This document shows positions 1 to 7,366 of a stretch of 23,833 bases of DNA, piece by piece. The position numbers and the translations under genes were made by a program. The stretch comes from an uncultured Collinsella sp. (lineage in GTDB: Bacteria; Actinomycetota; Coriobacteriia; Coriobacteriales; Coriobacteriaceae): NCBI GenBank assembly GCA_902467875.1, contig CABQWP010000031.1, forward strand, positions 1 to 23,833, read 5' to 3'. Within the stretch, counting starts at the first letter, position 1, and each line of letters opens with the position of its first letter. The notes below the pieces were generated by a model. That model was not told the DNA's origin. It saw only the letters and a program-made list of their open reading frames with translations, and did no database searches.

Positions 1-514
1 CACCAAGAACCATCTCGGAGCCCGTCAGGCCCCGGGGAGCCGCGACGTCCTCAGGGCTGGAGAGCTCCTTGAGGCCCTCGACGGCAGCCTTGATGATGTT
101 GAGGCCGTTGTCGGTACCGAGGGACTTGGACAGGACGTTCTTGATGCCAGCAAGCTCGAAGAGGGGGCGCACAGCGCCGCCGGCGATAACGCCGGTACCC
201 TCGACAGCGGGCTTGATGATGATGCGGCCGGCACCAAAGTGACCGAGAACCTCGTGCGGGATGGTGCCCTGATCGGTCACCGGCACGTGGAACATGTTCT
301 TCTTGGCATCGAGAGACGCCTTGGAGATGGCCAGGGGCACCTCAGCGGACTTGCCCATGCCAACGCCGACGTTGCCCTTGCCGTCGCCAACGACGACGAG
401 AGCGACGAGGCTCATGCGACGACCACCCTTGACGGTCTTCGACACGCGGTTGATGTAAACGACGCGCTCCTCGAACTCGGAGGCCTCGCGCTGCTGCTTC
501 TGATTACGAGCCAT
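1..514 (-). CDS. rpsE: 30S ribosomal protein S5 (3' end outside the window)
   Basis: Reading the minus strand from the ATG at 512-514 gives an S5 protein that begins MARNQKQQREASEFEERVV and stays open to base 1. About 171 residues are visible, so nearly the whole protein is present. The N-terminal double-stranded RNA-binding half is visible as VVYINRVSKTVKGGRRMS followed by the glycine-rich VVGDGKGNVGVGMGKSAEVP loop. The C-terminal domain follows with GAGRIIIKPA and GVIAGG. S5 is a small-subunit protein at the mRNA entry channel, important for decoding accuracy. It lies 14 bases after rplR, with the purine-rich AGGAGG-type site in that gap, as expected for the last visible gene of this spc-operon segment. 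The stop codon is not in the window, so exact length is unknown. Confidence 0.96.
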   Translation of the reverse strand, partial: MARNQKQQREASEFEERVVYINRVSKTVKGGRRMSLVALVVVGDGKGNVGVGMGKSAEVPLAISKASLDAKKNMFHVPVTDQGTIPHEVLGHFGAGRIIIKPAVEGTGVIAGGAVRPLFELAGIKNVLSKSLGTDNGLNIIKAAVEGLKELSSPEDVAAPRGLTGSEMVLG

Positions 515-528
515 GTGCTACATACCTC

Positions 529-897
529 CTAGAACTCGAGACCGGCGGCACGAGCACCGTCGGCGAGGGCCTTGACGCGGCCATGGTAGATACGGCCACC
601 GCGATCGAAGGCGACCTTGGTGATGCCGGCCTCGATGGCGCGCTTGCCAACGAGCTGACCGACCTTCTCCGCAGCCTCCTTGTTCGAGGTGTGGGTGCCC
701 TTGAACTCGGCCTCGAGGGTCGAGGCAGAGACGAGCGTCAGGCTGGAGCCCTTGCTGTCGTCGATGATCTGGGCATAGATGTTGGCGTTAGTACGGGTCA
801 CGCGAAGACGCGGACGCTCGGCGGTACCCGAGACCTTGCCGCGAACACGACGCTGACGACGCTTGAGGCCTTCCAGCTTCGCCTTATGCTTGTTCAT
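529..897 (-). CDS. rplR: 50S ribosomal protein L18
   Basis: The 122-residue protein starts MNKHKAKLEGLKRRQRRVRG and ends ADGARAAGLEF, full length for bacterial L18. The basic N-terminal tail (residues 1-32) is followed by the conserved RPRLRVTRTNANIYAQIIDD core and FDRGGRIYHGRVKALADGAR near the C terminus. L18 binds 5S rRNA together with L5, which is encoded upstream in the same operon. The gene lies between rplF (75-base gap holding a hairpin) and rpsE (14-base gap), which is the standard spc order. Confidence 0.97.
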   Translation of the reverse strand: MNKHKAKLEGLKRRQRRVRGKVSGTAERPRLRVTRTNANIYAQIIDDSKGSSLTLVSASTLEAEFKGTHTSNKEAAEKVGQLVGKRAIEAGITKVAFDRGGRIYHGRVKALADGARAAGLEF

Positions 898-925
898 ACG
901 TAAACTCCTAAAAAGGTTGATCTTG

Positions 926-947
926 CCAGCACCTGACGGGGTGCTGG
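926..947 (-). other. Hairpin between rplF and rplR
   Basis: CCAGCACC (926-933) and GGTGCTGG (940-947) form a perfect 8-bp stem with a 6-base loop. There is no T-run on the minus-strand downstream side, so it is more likely an mRNA processing, stability or translational-coupling element than a terminator. Confidence 0.5.
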
Positions 948-972
948 TCTTATGCGAGTGAGTCGGTTACGA

Positions 973-1509
973 CTACTTGGCGGCCTTACCCAGCTTGCGG
1001 CGGATGTGCTCGCCAACATAGTGGATACCCTTGCCCTTGTAAGGCTCGGGAGGACGATGACCGCGGATCTCAGCGGCGATCTGACCGACCTGCTGCTTGT
1101 TGATACCCTTGACGTTCACGTGGGTGTTGTCGGGAACCTCGAAGGTGATACCCTCGGGAGCCTCGACGATCACGGGGTGCGAGAAGCCCAGGGAGAACTC
1201 GAGGTTCTTGCCCTTCTGCTGCACGCGGTAACCGACGCCGGCGAGCTCGAGCTTCTTCTCGAAGCCCTCGGAAACGCCAACAACCATGTTGTGGATGAGG
1301 GCGCGGGTGAGGCCGTGGCGGGCACGGGTCTCACGCTCGTCGTCGGGACGGGAAACGGTGAGGACGTTGTCCTCGACGTTGATAGCGAGCTTCTCAAAGA
1401 CATCGAGCTCGAGCTGGCCCTTGGGGCCCTTGACGACAACGTTGTTGCCGTTGACTGCCACTTCGACTCCGGCGGGAATCTGGACAGGCTTATTACCGAT
1501 ACGAGACAC
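973..1509 (-). CDS. rplF: 50S ribosomal protein L6
   Basis: The 178-residue protein starts MSRIGNKPVQIPAGVEV at a GTG codon (1507-1509). An AAGGAG-type site lies just upstream, and no ATG gives the conserved N terminus, so GTG is the likely start. Both L6 beta-barrel repeats are visible: VKGPKGQLELDV in the first half, and the second-half C-terminal signature EIRGHRPPEPYKGKGIHYVG. L6 binds 23S rRNA helix 97 near the factor-binding centre. It sits 33 bases after rpsH in normal spc-operon order. Confidence 0.97.
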   Translation of the reverse strand: MSRIGNKPVQIPAGVEVAVNGNNVVVKGPKGQLELDVFEKLAINVEDNVLTVSRPDDERETRARHGLTRALIHNMVVGVSEGFEKKLELAGVGYRVQQKGKNLEFSLGFSHPVIVEAPEGITFEVPDNTHVNVKGINKQQVGQIAAEIRGHRPPEPYKGKGIHYVGEHIRRKLGKAAK

Positions 1510-1542
1510 GGTGATCTCCTTTCCTTCTACCTACCGAGCGAA

Positions 1543-1941
1543 TTACCAGACGTAAGCGATGATCTCGCCGCCGACGTTGTGCTTGCGAGCATCGCGGTCG
1601 GTCATGACGCCATGGCTGGTGGAAATAATGGCGGTACCAAGGCCACCGCGGACGCGGGGCATGTCGGCAACGCCGGTGTACTTACGCAGGCCCGGCTTGG
1701 AAATGCGGCGGATGCCGTTGATGACCTTAGCCTTCTTGGGACCATACTTAAGCGTGATGTGCAGAGTCTTCTGGGGAACGGTGTCCTCGACATCGTAGCC
1801 CTCGATGTAGCCCTCCTCGTGCAGAACACGAGCGATCTCGACGAGCTTCTTGCTGCTCGGCATGGAGACCGTGGCCTTGTTCACAGAGTTAGCGTTACGG
1901 ATGCGCGTAAGCATATCTGCGATCGGGTCTGTAAGGTTCAT
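1543..1941 (-). CDS. rpsH: 30S ribosomal protein S8
   Basis: The 132-residue protein begins MNLTDPIADMLTRIRNANS, the highly conserved S8 N terminus, and ends STSHGVMTDRDARKHNVGG plus a short tail. S8 nucleates assembly of the 16S rRNA central domain. In E. coli it also represses its own operon by binding the spc mRNA near rplE. The 119-base gap before it and the hairpin after rplE are possible places for such control here, but no S8-site consensus could be confirmed by eye. Confidence 0.97.
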   Translation of the reverse strand: MNLTDPIADMLTRIRNANSVNKATVSMPSSKKLVEIARVLHEEGYIEGYDVEDTVPQKTLHITLKYGPKKAKVINGIRRISKPGLRKYTGVADMPRVRGGLGTAIISTSHGVMTDRDARKHNVGGEIIAYVW

Positions 1942-2060
1942 ACAGATTCTCCTTCGTTCTTGATGAACACGTGCTCTTGGTTCTTCACCGCCCTTAACGG
2001 CAAAGCCTTTTTAGCGCGTTTTCCCTGTTCCAAACGGATGCTTGAAACGCTGGTAGTGAC

Positions 2061-2246
2061 TTACCAGCTGGCCTTCTTAACGCCGGGAAGCTCGCCCTTG
2101 AGTGCAAGCTCACGGAAGCAGACACGGCACAGGCCGAACTTGCGGTACACAGAGTGCGGACGGCCGCAGCGCTGGCAGCGCGTGTACTCACGAGTAGAGA
2201 ACTTCTGCTTGCGATTGCACTTGACGATCATCGATGTCTTAGCCAC
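2061..2246 (-). CDS. rpsN: 30S ribosomal protein S14, zinc-binding (type Z)
   Basis: The 61-residue protein starts MAKTSMIVKCNRKQKFSTRE. It carries two CxxC pairs, CQRC and CRVC, in the segment RCQRCGRPHSVYRKFGLCRV, which form the zinc ribbon of the short, ancestral S14. This form is usual in Actinobacteria and Firmicutes inside the spc operon. The longer zinc-free paralogue lacks these cysteines. The gene lies between rplE (79-base gap) and rpsH (119-base gap). Confidence 0.97.
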   Translation of the reverse strand: MAKTSMIVKCNRKQKFSTREYTRCQRCGRPHSVYRKFGLCRVCFRELALKGELPGVKKASW

Positions 2247-2280
2247 TTATATCCTCCTCACATAGAGTATTGTTCGCCCC

Positions 2281-2310
2281 AAGCGCCGCCCCCTTGTGGG
2301 AACGGCGCTT
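2281..2310 (-). other. Hairpin between rplE and rpsN
   Basis: AAGCGCCG (2281-2288) and CGGCGCTT (2303-2310) form a perfect 8-bp stem. A small internal loop and an inner CCC/GGG pairing lie inside it. There is no U-run on the minus strand. It could be an RNA-processing or autoregulatory structure of the ribosomal mRNA; the function is inferred only from its position. Confidence 0.45.
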
Positions 2311-2325
2311 ATAGGGCAGGTGAAC

Positions 2326-2883
2326 CTATTTCTTGAACGGGAAACCGAAGGCGTCCAGAAGGGCCTTGGCCTCCTCATCGGTGTTGGCGGTGGTCACGAA
2401 AGTGATGTCCATACCACGCTGGTGATCGACGGAGTCGAAGTCGATCTCGGGGAAGATGAGCTGCTCGGTGACGCCCATGGAGAAGTTACCACGGCCGTCG
2501 AAGCTCTTGGCGGAGATGCCGCGGAAGTCGCGGATACGGGGGATCGCGACGGAGGTCAGACGATCGAAGAACTCCCACATACGGTCGCCACGCAGGGTAA
2601 CCTTGCAGCCGATCGGCATACCAGCGCGCAGGCGGAAGGTAGCGATGGACTTGCGGGCACGGGTGATCATCGGCTGCTGGCCGGTGATGGCGCGCAGGTC
2701 GCGCACGGCACCGTCGATGGCCTTGGAATCGGTAGCGGCCTCGCCGACACCCATGTTCACGACGATCTTCTCAAACTTGGGGATCATCATGACGTTCTCG
2801 TACTGGAACTTGTCCTGAAGCTGCTGCTTGACCTCGTTGTTGTACTTGGTCTTCAGACGCGGCACATACTTCTCTTCTGCCAT
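2326..2883 (-). CDS. rplE: 50S ribosomal protein L5
   Basis: The 185-residue protein starts MAEEKYVPRLKTKYNNEV and carries the L5 hallmarks PKFEKIVVNMGVGEA, TGQQPMITRARKSIA, FRLRAGMPIGCKVTLRG and PEIDFDSVDHQRGMDI. It binds 5S rRNA and contacts the P-site tRNA. The AGAAGGAGTG site lies about 6 bases before the ATG. In nearly all bacteria rplE follows rplN and rplX. Here the next upstream feature is 312 bases of non-coding DNA and then an unrelated catabolic gene, so rplE appears to be the first gene of its transcript. Confidence 0.97.
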   Translation of the reverse strand: MAEEKYVPRLKTKYNNEVKQQLQDKFQYENVMMIPKFEKIVVNMGVGEAATDSKAIDGAVRDLRAITGQQPMITRARKSIATFRLRAGMPIGCKVTLRGDRMWEFFDRLTSVAIPRIRDFRGISAKSFDGRGNFSMGVTEQLIFPEIDFDSVDHQRGMDITFVTTANTDEEAKALLDAFGFPFKK

Positions 2884-3020
2884 TGTTCACTCCTTCTTGG
2901 GGTTTTAAGCACGGGGCGTGGCCACGATGGGTTGTCCTCGTGCCTCCTGGCTGCATCCGCGCCGCTCATGGCATTTCGCGGTTTGGACTCGACGCAGCAG
3001 GAGCCGACAAAACAATCGGT

Positions 3021-3049
3021 ACTATACGCGCATTGGGTGCGTATTTCCA
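3021..3049 (-). promoter_or_regulatory. Candidate promoter for the rplE-rpsE operon segment
   Basis: On the minus strand, TATAGT (3021-3026) is preceded by TGGAAA (3044-3049) with a 17-base spacer, a reasonable -10/-35 pair. It would give a leader of about 130 bases before rplE. The rest of 2884-3110 contains no credible gene, and I see no remnant of rplX. Confidence 0.4.
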
Positions 3050-3111
3050 GAAAAACCTCGTCTGCCTGCACAACTCCACAACTCCCCCGCACATAGTGAT
3101 CCCCAAAAAGC

Positions 3112-3178
3112 AGTTGCGGTGAAATAGGGACTGTTGGGCGGCCTAACAGGCTTAAACAATCCGTATTTCACCGCAACT
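3112..3178. repeat. Dispersed palindromic repeat, copy 1 (imperfect)
   Basis: The left arm (3112-3135) and right arm (3155-3178) are inverted repeats matching at 22 of 24 positions, with a small GCCT/AGGC dyad (3141-3151) in the loop. The arms read AGTTGCGGTGAAATA and TATTTCACCGCAACT at the ends. The element is nearly the same as copy 2 at 5896-5964. It lies just beyond the 3' end of the XdhC-like gene and could terminate transcription from it. As sequence it is a REP/MITE-like intergenic palindrome. Confidence 0.85.
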
Positions 3179-3195
3179 TATTGGTGGGGATGCGA

Positions 3196-4239
3196 TTAGC
3201 GCTTGCGGGGGACGAGCTTGGTGCGGCGCAGGTGGATCATCTCGGCGGCTATGGAGATGGCGATCTCCTCGGGGTCCTCGGCCTGAATGGCAACGCCGAT
3301 CGGCAGGTGCAGCTCGTCGATCCGCTCCTGCGTAAAGCCCTCCTGCTCCAGGCGGGCGCGCACAAAGGCCGTCTTGCGGCGCGAGCCTAAGCAGCCCAGA
3401 TAGGCGGGCTTGGCGCGCATGGCCTGAATCACCACGTCGATATCGGACTTGTGACCCGCCGTGGCGGCGACCACCAGGTCGCGCGGGCCGATGGGACACA
3501 GCTCGCTCAGGTTCTTGTAGTCGACCAGACGACGGTCGTAGACGCCGGGCACCCAATCGGGGGTCAGCGTGCCGGGGCGGTCATCGCACGCCACGACGGC
3601 AAAGCCCGCCGCCGTGAGCACGCGCGCCGTCGCAGCGCCCACGTGGCCGCAGCCAAAGATATAAGTCAGGCCCTCGGGGCAGAGCGTCTCGATGTGCGCC
3701 GGGGGAATCTCGGAGGCCGCGTTGGTGTAGGTGACCTTACTCCCCTCCTCCACCAGCGAAAGCCCGGGACAGCCCGCAATGGTGCGGCGCGATTCCTCGC
3801 CATGGTACTCGGCCACATCGCCCTCGAGCGCGCTTACGACAAACGGCTCAAAGTCGATGACGAAGTCGCCGATGCGCCGAAAGGCCAAGACGTCGGCAAT
3901 TTCCTGGAACAACGGTGCCTGGGTCGCATCCAGATGCAGGTAGCACAGGCAGATGGCTCCGCCGCAGATCATGCCGGTATCGGAGTTCTCGCCGCCCATG
4001 GTGTAGCGGACCAGACGCGACTGACCCGCGCTCAGGAGCTCGCGCGCCTCGTCCAGCGCAAAGAGCTCAATCTTGCCGCCGCCGATGGTGCCCGCCTGGC
4101 TGCCATCGGCAAAGACGGCCATCCATGCGCCCACACCGCGCGGTGACGACCCTGCCGTGCCGGCAACTACCACCAACTCGCACGTCTTACCGGCCTTCAG
4201 AGCGCCAAGCGCAGCATTCACCACATCGAGCTTTTCCAT
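3196..4239 (-). CDS. xdhC: XdhC/CoxI-family molybdenum hydroxylase maturation factor
   Basis: The 347-residue protein has the two-part XdhC/CoxI layout. The N-terminal domain shows AGTAGSSPRGVGAWMAV (about residues 26-42) and GTIGGGKIE (50-58). The C-terminal Rossmann domain shows IFGCGHVGAATARVL (194-208), followed by acidic residues at the end of the second strand (ACDDRPG). Members insert the sulfurated molybdenum cofactor into xanthine dehydrogenase-type enzymes and act in the cytosol. It starts 9 bases after yqeB, so the two are surely co-transcribed. An AGGAAA site precedes the ATG. No hydroxylase structural gene is next to it. The name follows the chaperone XdhC, not the E. coli iron-sulfur subunit of the same name. 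Confidence 0.88.
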   Translation of the reverse strand: MEKLDVVNAALGALKAGKTCELVVVAGTAGSSPRGVGAWMAVFADGSQAGTIGGGKIELFALDEARELLSAGQSRLVRYTMGGENSDTGMICGGAICLCYLHLDATQAPLFQEIADVLAFRRIGDFVIDFEPFVVSALEGDVAEYHGEESRRTIAGCPGLSLVEEGSKVTYTNAASEIPPAHIETLCPEGLTYIFGCGHVGAATARVLTAAGFAVVACDDRPGTLTPDWVPGVYDRRLVDYKNLSELCPIGPRDLVVAATAGHKSDIDVVIQAMRAKPAYLGCLGSRRKTAFVRARLEQEGFTQERIDELHLPIGVAIQAEDPEEIAISIAAEMIHLRRTKLVPRKR

Positions 4240-4248
4240 TGCAATTTC

Positions 4249-5043
4249 CTATCCCTGGAATACACCGGTGAGCATAGCGAGTGCCTCGAGCACGCCGCCG
4301 CCGACCGACGTCGCCTTGTCCGAAATGTAGTTGATATAGCTGGCATCGCCGCGCGGATCGACATCGGCGCATTTAAAGCCCTCAGTCACCTGCACGCCGT
4401 TCGCCAAAAGCCCGCGCAGACAGCCATCGATCTGCGTGCACATGGGCGTATCGCCCGCATAGCCAATCACGTCTCCGGCGCTCACGATGTCGCCGATTGC
4501 GCGGTCGGACCGAAACACGCCGGCGGCGGGGCTGTGGATAACGCGCTCTTTACCATAGCCGGCGATAATGCCTGGCACGCCCGTGTTGGGCTGGGGCGAA
4601 CCTTGGGTAATGACACGGCCGAGAAAATGCCCGCGCATGGTCTCGACCACGGCATCGCAGTCAACCGGCGCGGTAAAGCCCGGCCCCACGGCGATGACGG
4701 CAGGCGCCATGTCGCGCGTGGTGCCCAAGTTGCGCTTAGCCAGAATCGCGTCGACCACGGCAGCGGGTTTCAGCTCGCCGAGCATCTTGGCCTGGGGGTC
4801 CACCACAACGGCGACGTCTCCGACCTCGGTAATCGCAAGTGCCTCTGCCGGCGTCTGTGCCAAGCGAGCGCGAATACCCTCGACCTCGACCTCGCCCAGA
4901 CGAATGGCCTCGCAAAAACTGATCGTGCGGCGGATGCACGTGGGAACCGCGATATCGGCCATAACGACCGACACGCCGGCGCGCACCAAGCGAGCGGCGA
5001 CGCCCGTGGCGATATCGCCGGCGCCGCGAACATAAACGAGCAT
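4249..5043 (-). CDS. yqeB: Selenium-dependent molybdenum hydroxylase accessory protein, YqeB family
   Basis: The 264-residue protein begins MLVYVRGAGDIATGVAARLV, a glycine-rich nucleotide-binding start. It continues with an ISFCEAIRLGEVEVEGI segment and a C-terminal part with HSPAAGVFRS and DVIGYAGDTP. This architecture and the partners match the YqeB (EF2563) family, which co-occurs with selD, yqeC and selenium-dependent molybdenum hydroxylases. The biochemical role of the family is unproven; handling of a labile selenium cofactor is the usual proposal. A strong AGGGAGGTG site precedes the ATG. It is the first gene of a two-gene minus-strand unit with the XdhC-like gene and is divergent from yqeC. 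Confidence 0.9.
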   Translation of the reverse strand: MLVYVRGAGDIATGVAARLVRAGVSVVMADIAVPTCIRRTISFCEAIRLGEVEVEGIRARLAQTPAEALAITEVGDVAVVVDPQAKMLGELKPAAVVDAILAKRNLGTTRDMAPAVIAVGPGFTAPVDCDAVVETMRGHFLGRVITQGSPQPNTGVPGIIAGYGKERVIHSPAAGVFRSDRAIGDIVSAGDVIGYAGDTPMCTQIDGCLRGLLANGVQVTEGFKCADVDPRGDASYINYISDKATSVGGGVLEALAMLTGVFQG

Positions 5044-5145
5044 TCCCGGGGCACCTCCCTGTGCTACGGTTTGAGCAGAGCAAAAGCGGTTCGACCGCTA
5101 CTCTGATGATTATTTATTATCACAGTATTATACGGCGGTGAACAG
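5044..5145. promoter_or_regulatory. Divergent yqeB/yqeC control region with nested dyad
   Basis: The 102-base gap holds a nested palindrome. AGCGGT (5085-5090) and ACCGCT (5094-5099) flank a 3-base centre, and CAGAG (5076-5080) and CTCTG (5101-5105) lie outside them. The AT-rich TATTATA at 5126-5132 reads as a -10 box in either direction, but neither side has a good -35. This arrangement fits one regulator binding between the two promoters; the regulator is unknown. Confidence 0.45.
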
Positions 5146-5880
5146 ATGGAAACGACGAGCGGAAACCTTGCCTCCGCGCTCAAGATCGAGCCGGGCATTA
5201 CCGCAATTATCGGCAGTGGCGGCAAGTCGACATTGCTGCGTGCGTTGGGTCTCGAGCTCATGCGCGCCGGCGGCAGGGTGCTTCTCTGTACCACCACGCA
5301 CATGTTTCCCGTCGCCGGCGTACCATGGGACGGGTCGAATCGTCGCCTGGACGCCGCGCCTTGGAAGCCGGGGGCCCTGCATGTTCCCGGCTGCACCTGC
5401 GAGGCATGCGCGGGCATGAACCGCGGAAGTATCTGCCAGGCGGGTGTTTTGGGCCCGGAGACAGGCAAGCTCTCCGCCCCCGTTGAGCCGCTCAACGAGC
5501 TGGCGCAGCGCTTTGACTATGTATTGGCCGAGGCAGATGGCAGCAAGCGACTCCCGCTCAAGGCGCATGCCGCCTGGGAGCCGGTAATTCCCTCCGGCAC
5601 GGCCAACGTCATCTGGCTCGTCGGCGCCTCGGGACTCAGCAAGCCCATCAACGAAGCCGTCCACCGCCCCGAGCTCTTTTGCGAGCGTTGCGGCTGCGAG
5701 CTCACCGACATCGCCACGCCCGAGCGCGTCGCCCAGGTGCTCAATGCCGAGATGCGGATGCTGAACCTCAACAATGCCCGCATCATGCTCAACCAAGTCG
5801 ACACGCTCAGCGACCCCACGATGGCAGATCGCTTCGAGGCAGCCCTCAACCGCCCCCTCATCGCCACCAGCCTCAAGTAG
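5146..5880 (+). CDS. yqeC: Selenium-dependent hydroxylase accessory protein YqeC (P-loop ATPase)
   Basis: The 244-residue protein has an early phosphate-binding loop, IIGSGGKSTLLRALGLEL (about residues 21-38), then LCTTTHMFPVAG, matching the YqeC family of putative ATP/GTP-binding proteins. A cysteine-bearing stretch CTCEACAGMNRGSICQ (about residues 84-99) could bind metal or selenium. FDYVLAEADGSKRLPLKAHA follows. YqeC genes track with yqeB and Se-dependent molybdenum hydroxylases, and here yqeC is divergent from yqeB. Its 3' end faces hyuA across palindromic repeat copy 2. Function beyond the family-level association is not established. Confidence 0.88.
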   Translation: METTSGNLASALKIEPGITAIIGSGGKSTLLRALGLELMRAGGRVLLCTTTHMFPVAGVPWDGSNRRLDAAPWKPGALHVPGCTCEACAGMNRGSICQAGVLGPETGKLSAPVEPLNELAQRFDYVLAEADGSKRLPLKAHAAWEPVIPSGTANVIWLVGASGLSKPINEAVHRPELFCERCGCELTDIATPERVAQVLNAEMRMLNLNNARIMLNQVDTLSDPTMADRFEAALNRPLIATSLK

Positions 5881-5895
5881 CCGGCCCCATCTCGT

Positions 5896-5964
5896 CAGTT
5901 GCGGTGAAATACGGACTGTTTGGCCGCCTGACGGCCGCAAACAGTCCGTATTTCACCGCAACTG
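5896..5964. repeat. Dispersed palindromic repeat, copy 2 (perfect 27-bp stem)
   Basis: Positions 5896-5922 and 5938-5964 are perfect inverted complements over 27 bases. The ends read CAGTTGCGGTGAAATACGG and CCGTATTTCACCGCAACTG, around a GC-rich centre that contains GGCCG/CGGCC. It is the same family as 3112-3178. It lies between the converging 3' ends of yqeC and hyuA, where it would fold in either transcript and could act as a bidirectional terminator. Confidence 0.92.
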
Positions 5965-5989
5965 CGGAGGGGACACGGCATCTTTGCTG

Positions 5990-7357
5990 CTAGCGGGGCA
6001 CGTAGCGACCGGGCTGGGCTCCGGTAGGCTCGCCGTCGCGTGCCGCCAGCACGCCGTTCACAAACACGGCCTTGGCGCGGCCATGTGCCTCAAAGCCTTC
6101 GAGCGGCGTGTAGTCCACAGCCTGATGCTGTGTCGCGGCGCGAATGGTCCAGCGCGCCTGGGGATCCCACACGCACACGTCGGCATCGGCACCCTCGGCA
6201 AGACAGCCCTTGCGTGGATACATGCCAAAAACGCGCGCCGGGTTCTCGCTCATCAAGCGGCACAGATCCTCGGGACCCAGCTGTCCCTCAAAGCTCGTGG
6301 CAATCGCGACGGGACGATGCTCCACGCCGGGCCCGCCGTTGGGAATCGCGCGGAAATCGTCGCGCCCGCGGTCCTTTTGCCCGTGCAGGTTAAAGCTGCA
6401 GTGGTCGGTCGCAATCGTATCGATCTCGCCGGCCACAAGCGCCTCGCGCAGCGCGGCACGGTCACCGGCATGGCGCAGCGGCGGGCTCATCACATACTTG
6501 GCGCCCGCAAAGCCGTCCTCGCCCTGCTCCAGATAACAGGTGTCGTCGAGCATCAGATACTGGGGGCAGGTCTCGACATAGATATCCTTCTGCCCGCGCG
6601 CTTTGGCAGCGCGAATGGCCTCGAGCCCCAGCTTGGTCGAAAGGTGCACCACGTTGACCGGAGCGTCCCCGGCCAGGTGCGCCAGATACAGCAGGCGGCT
6701 CACGGCTTCGGCCTCACACACGTCCGGGCGGCTGAGCGCATGCCCCTCGGGCCCATGAATCCCCTGCTCGTACACGCGCTTCTGCAGCTCATTCACCAGC
6801 GTACCGTTCTCGCAATGCACGCACAGTATGCCGCCAATACGCTTGAGCTCCTCGAGCACCTCGAGCGTCTCGGCATCGTCCAGGCGCAAATGATCGTAGG
6901 CAAAGTAGGTCTTAAACGACGATACGCCCGCCTCGCGCATGGCCGAAAGATCGGCGCGGTTGCGCTCATTCCACTCGGCGAGTGCCATATGAAAAGCGTA
7001 GTTGGCCGTGCAGGTTCCGTCGGCGCGGCGATGCCACTCGGCCAAGGCATCGGGCATGGTCACGCCGCGATCGGCCGTCGCGTAGTCCACAATGGTCGTC
7101 GTGCCGCCGCAGGCAGCCGCGCGCGTGCCGGTCTCAAAGCTATCGGCTGTCCAATCCATGCCAGTCCAGCACTGCATGTGCGTGTGGCCGTCGATAAAGC
7201 CGGGAAACACCCAGCAGCCCGCGGCGTCCTCGACGGTATCGTCGGCGCCCGGCTCAATCGCTGCGGCGATCCGCACAATCTTGTCGCCCTCCATGGCAAG
7301 ATCGGCGCGGCGAAGCCCCTGGGGCGTCACGAGCGCGCCGTTTTTGATGATGATCAT
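5990..7357 (-). CDS. hyuA: Dihydropyrimidinase / D-hydantoinase-type cyclic amidohydrolase
   Basis: The 455-residue protein has the full metal site of the hydantoinase branch of the amidohydrolase superfamily. HTH of GFIDGHTHMQ supplies H58 and H60, the carboxylated lysine is K149 in SSFKTYFAY, and H181 lies in VHCENG. H238 lies in VVHLS and D318 in ATDHCSF. The family opens five- and six-membered cyclic amide rings of purine and pyrimidine breakdown intermediates. The AAGGAG site sits about 6 bases before the ATG. It begins 9 bases after mocA, so they form one unit. It corresponds to ygeZ/hyuA of the E. coli ygeWXYZ-yqeABC region. The exact substrate cannot be read from sequence. Confidence 0.92.
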   Translation of the reverse strand: MIIIKNGALVTPQGLRRADLAMEGDKIVRIAAAIEPGADDTVEDAAGCWVFPGFIDGHTHMQCWTGMDWTADSFETGTRAAACGGTTTIVDYATADRGVTMPDALAEWHRRADGTCTANYAFHMALAEWNERNRADLSAMREAGVSSFKTYFAYDHLRLDDAETLEVLEELKRIGGILCVHCENGTLVNELQKRVYEQGIHGPEGHALSRPDVCEAEAVSRLLYLAHLAGDAPVNVVHLSTKLGLEAIRAAKARGQKDIYVETCPQYLMLDDTCYLEQGEDGFAGAKYVMSPPLRHAGDRAALREALVAGEIDTIATDHCSFNLHGQKDRGRDDFRAIPNGGPGVEHRPVAIATSFEGQLGPEDLCRLMSENPARVFGMYPRKGCLAEGADADVCVWDPQARWTIRAATQHQAVDYTPLEGFEAHGRAKAVFVNGVLAARDGEPTGAQPGRYVPR

Positions 7358-7366
7358 AATTGCTCC

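Noticed and set aside
952..2265. 437-residue plus-strand open frame opposite rplF, rpsH and rpsN
   Set aside because: It is antisense to three certain ribosomal genes and its composition is the usual shadow of high-GC coding DNA. No ribosome-binding site or domain supports it.
2884..3110. Remnant of rplX upstream of rplE
   Set aside because: Translated frames on the minus strand show no L24 motif, so no remnant is claimed.
5384..5430. Selenocysteine codon or SECIS in yqeC near its cysteine cluster
   Set aside because: The frame has no internal TGA, so there is no reason to invoke selenocysteine. The selenium link rests only on the gene family.
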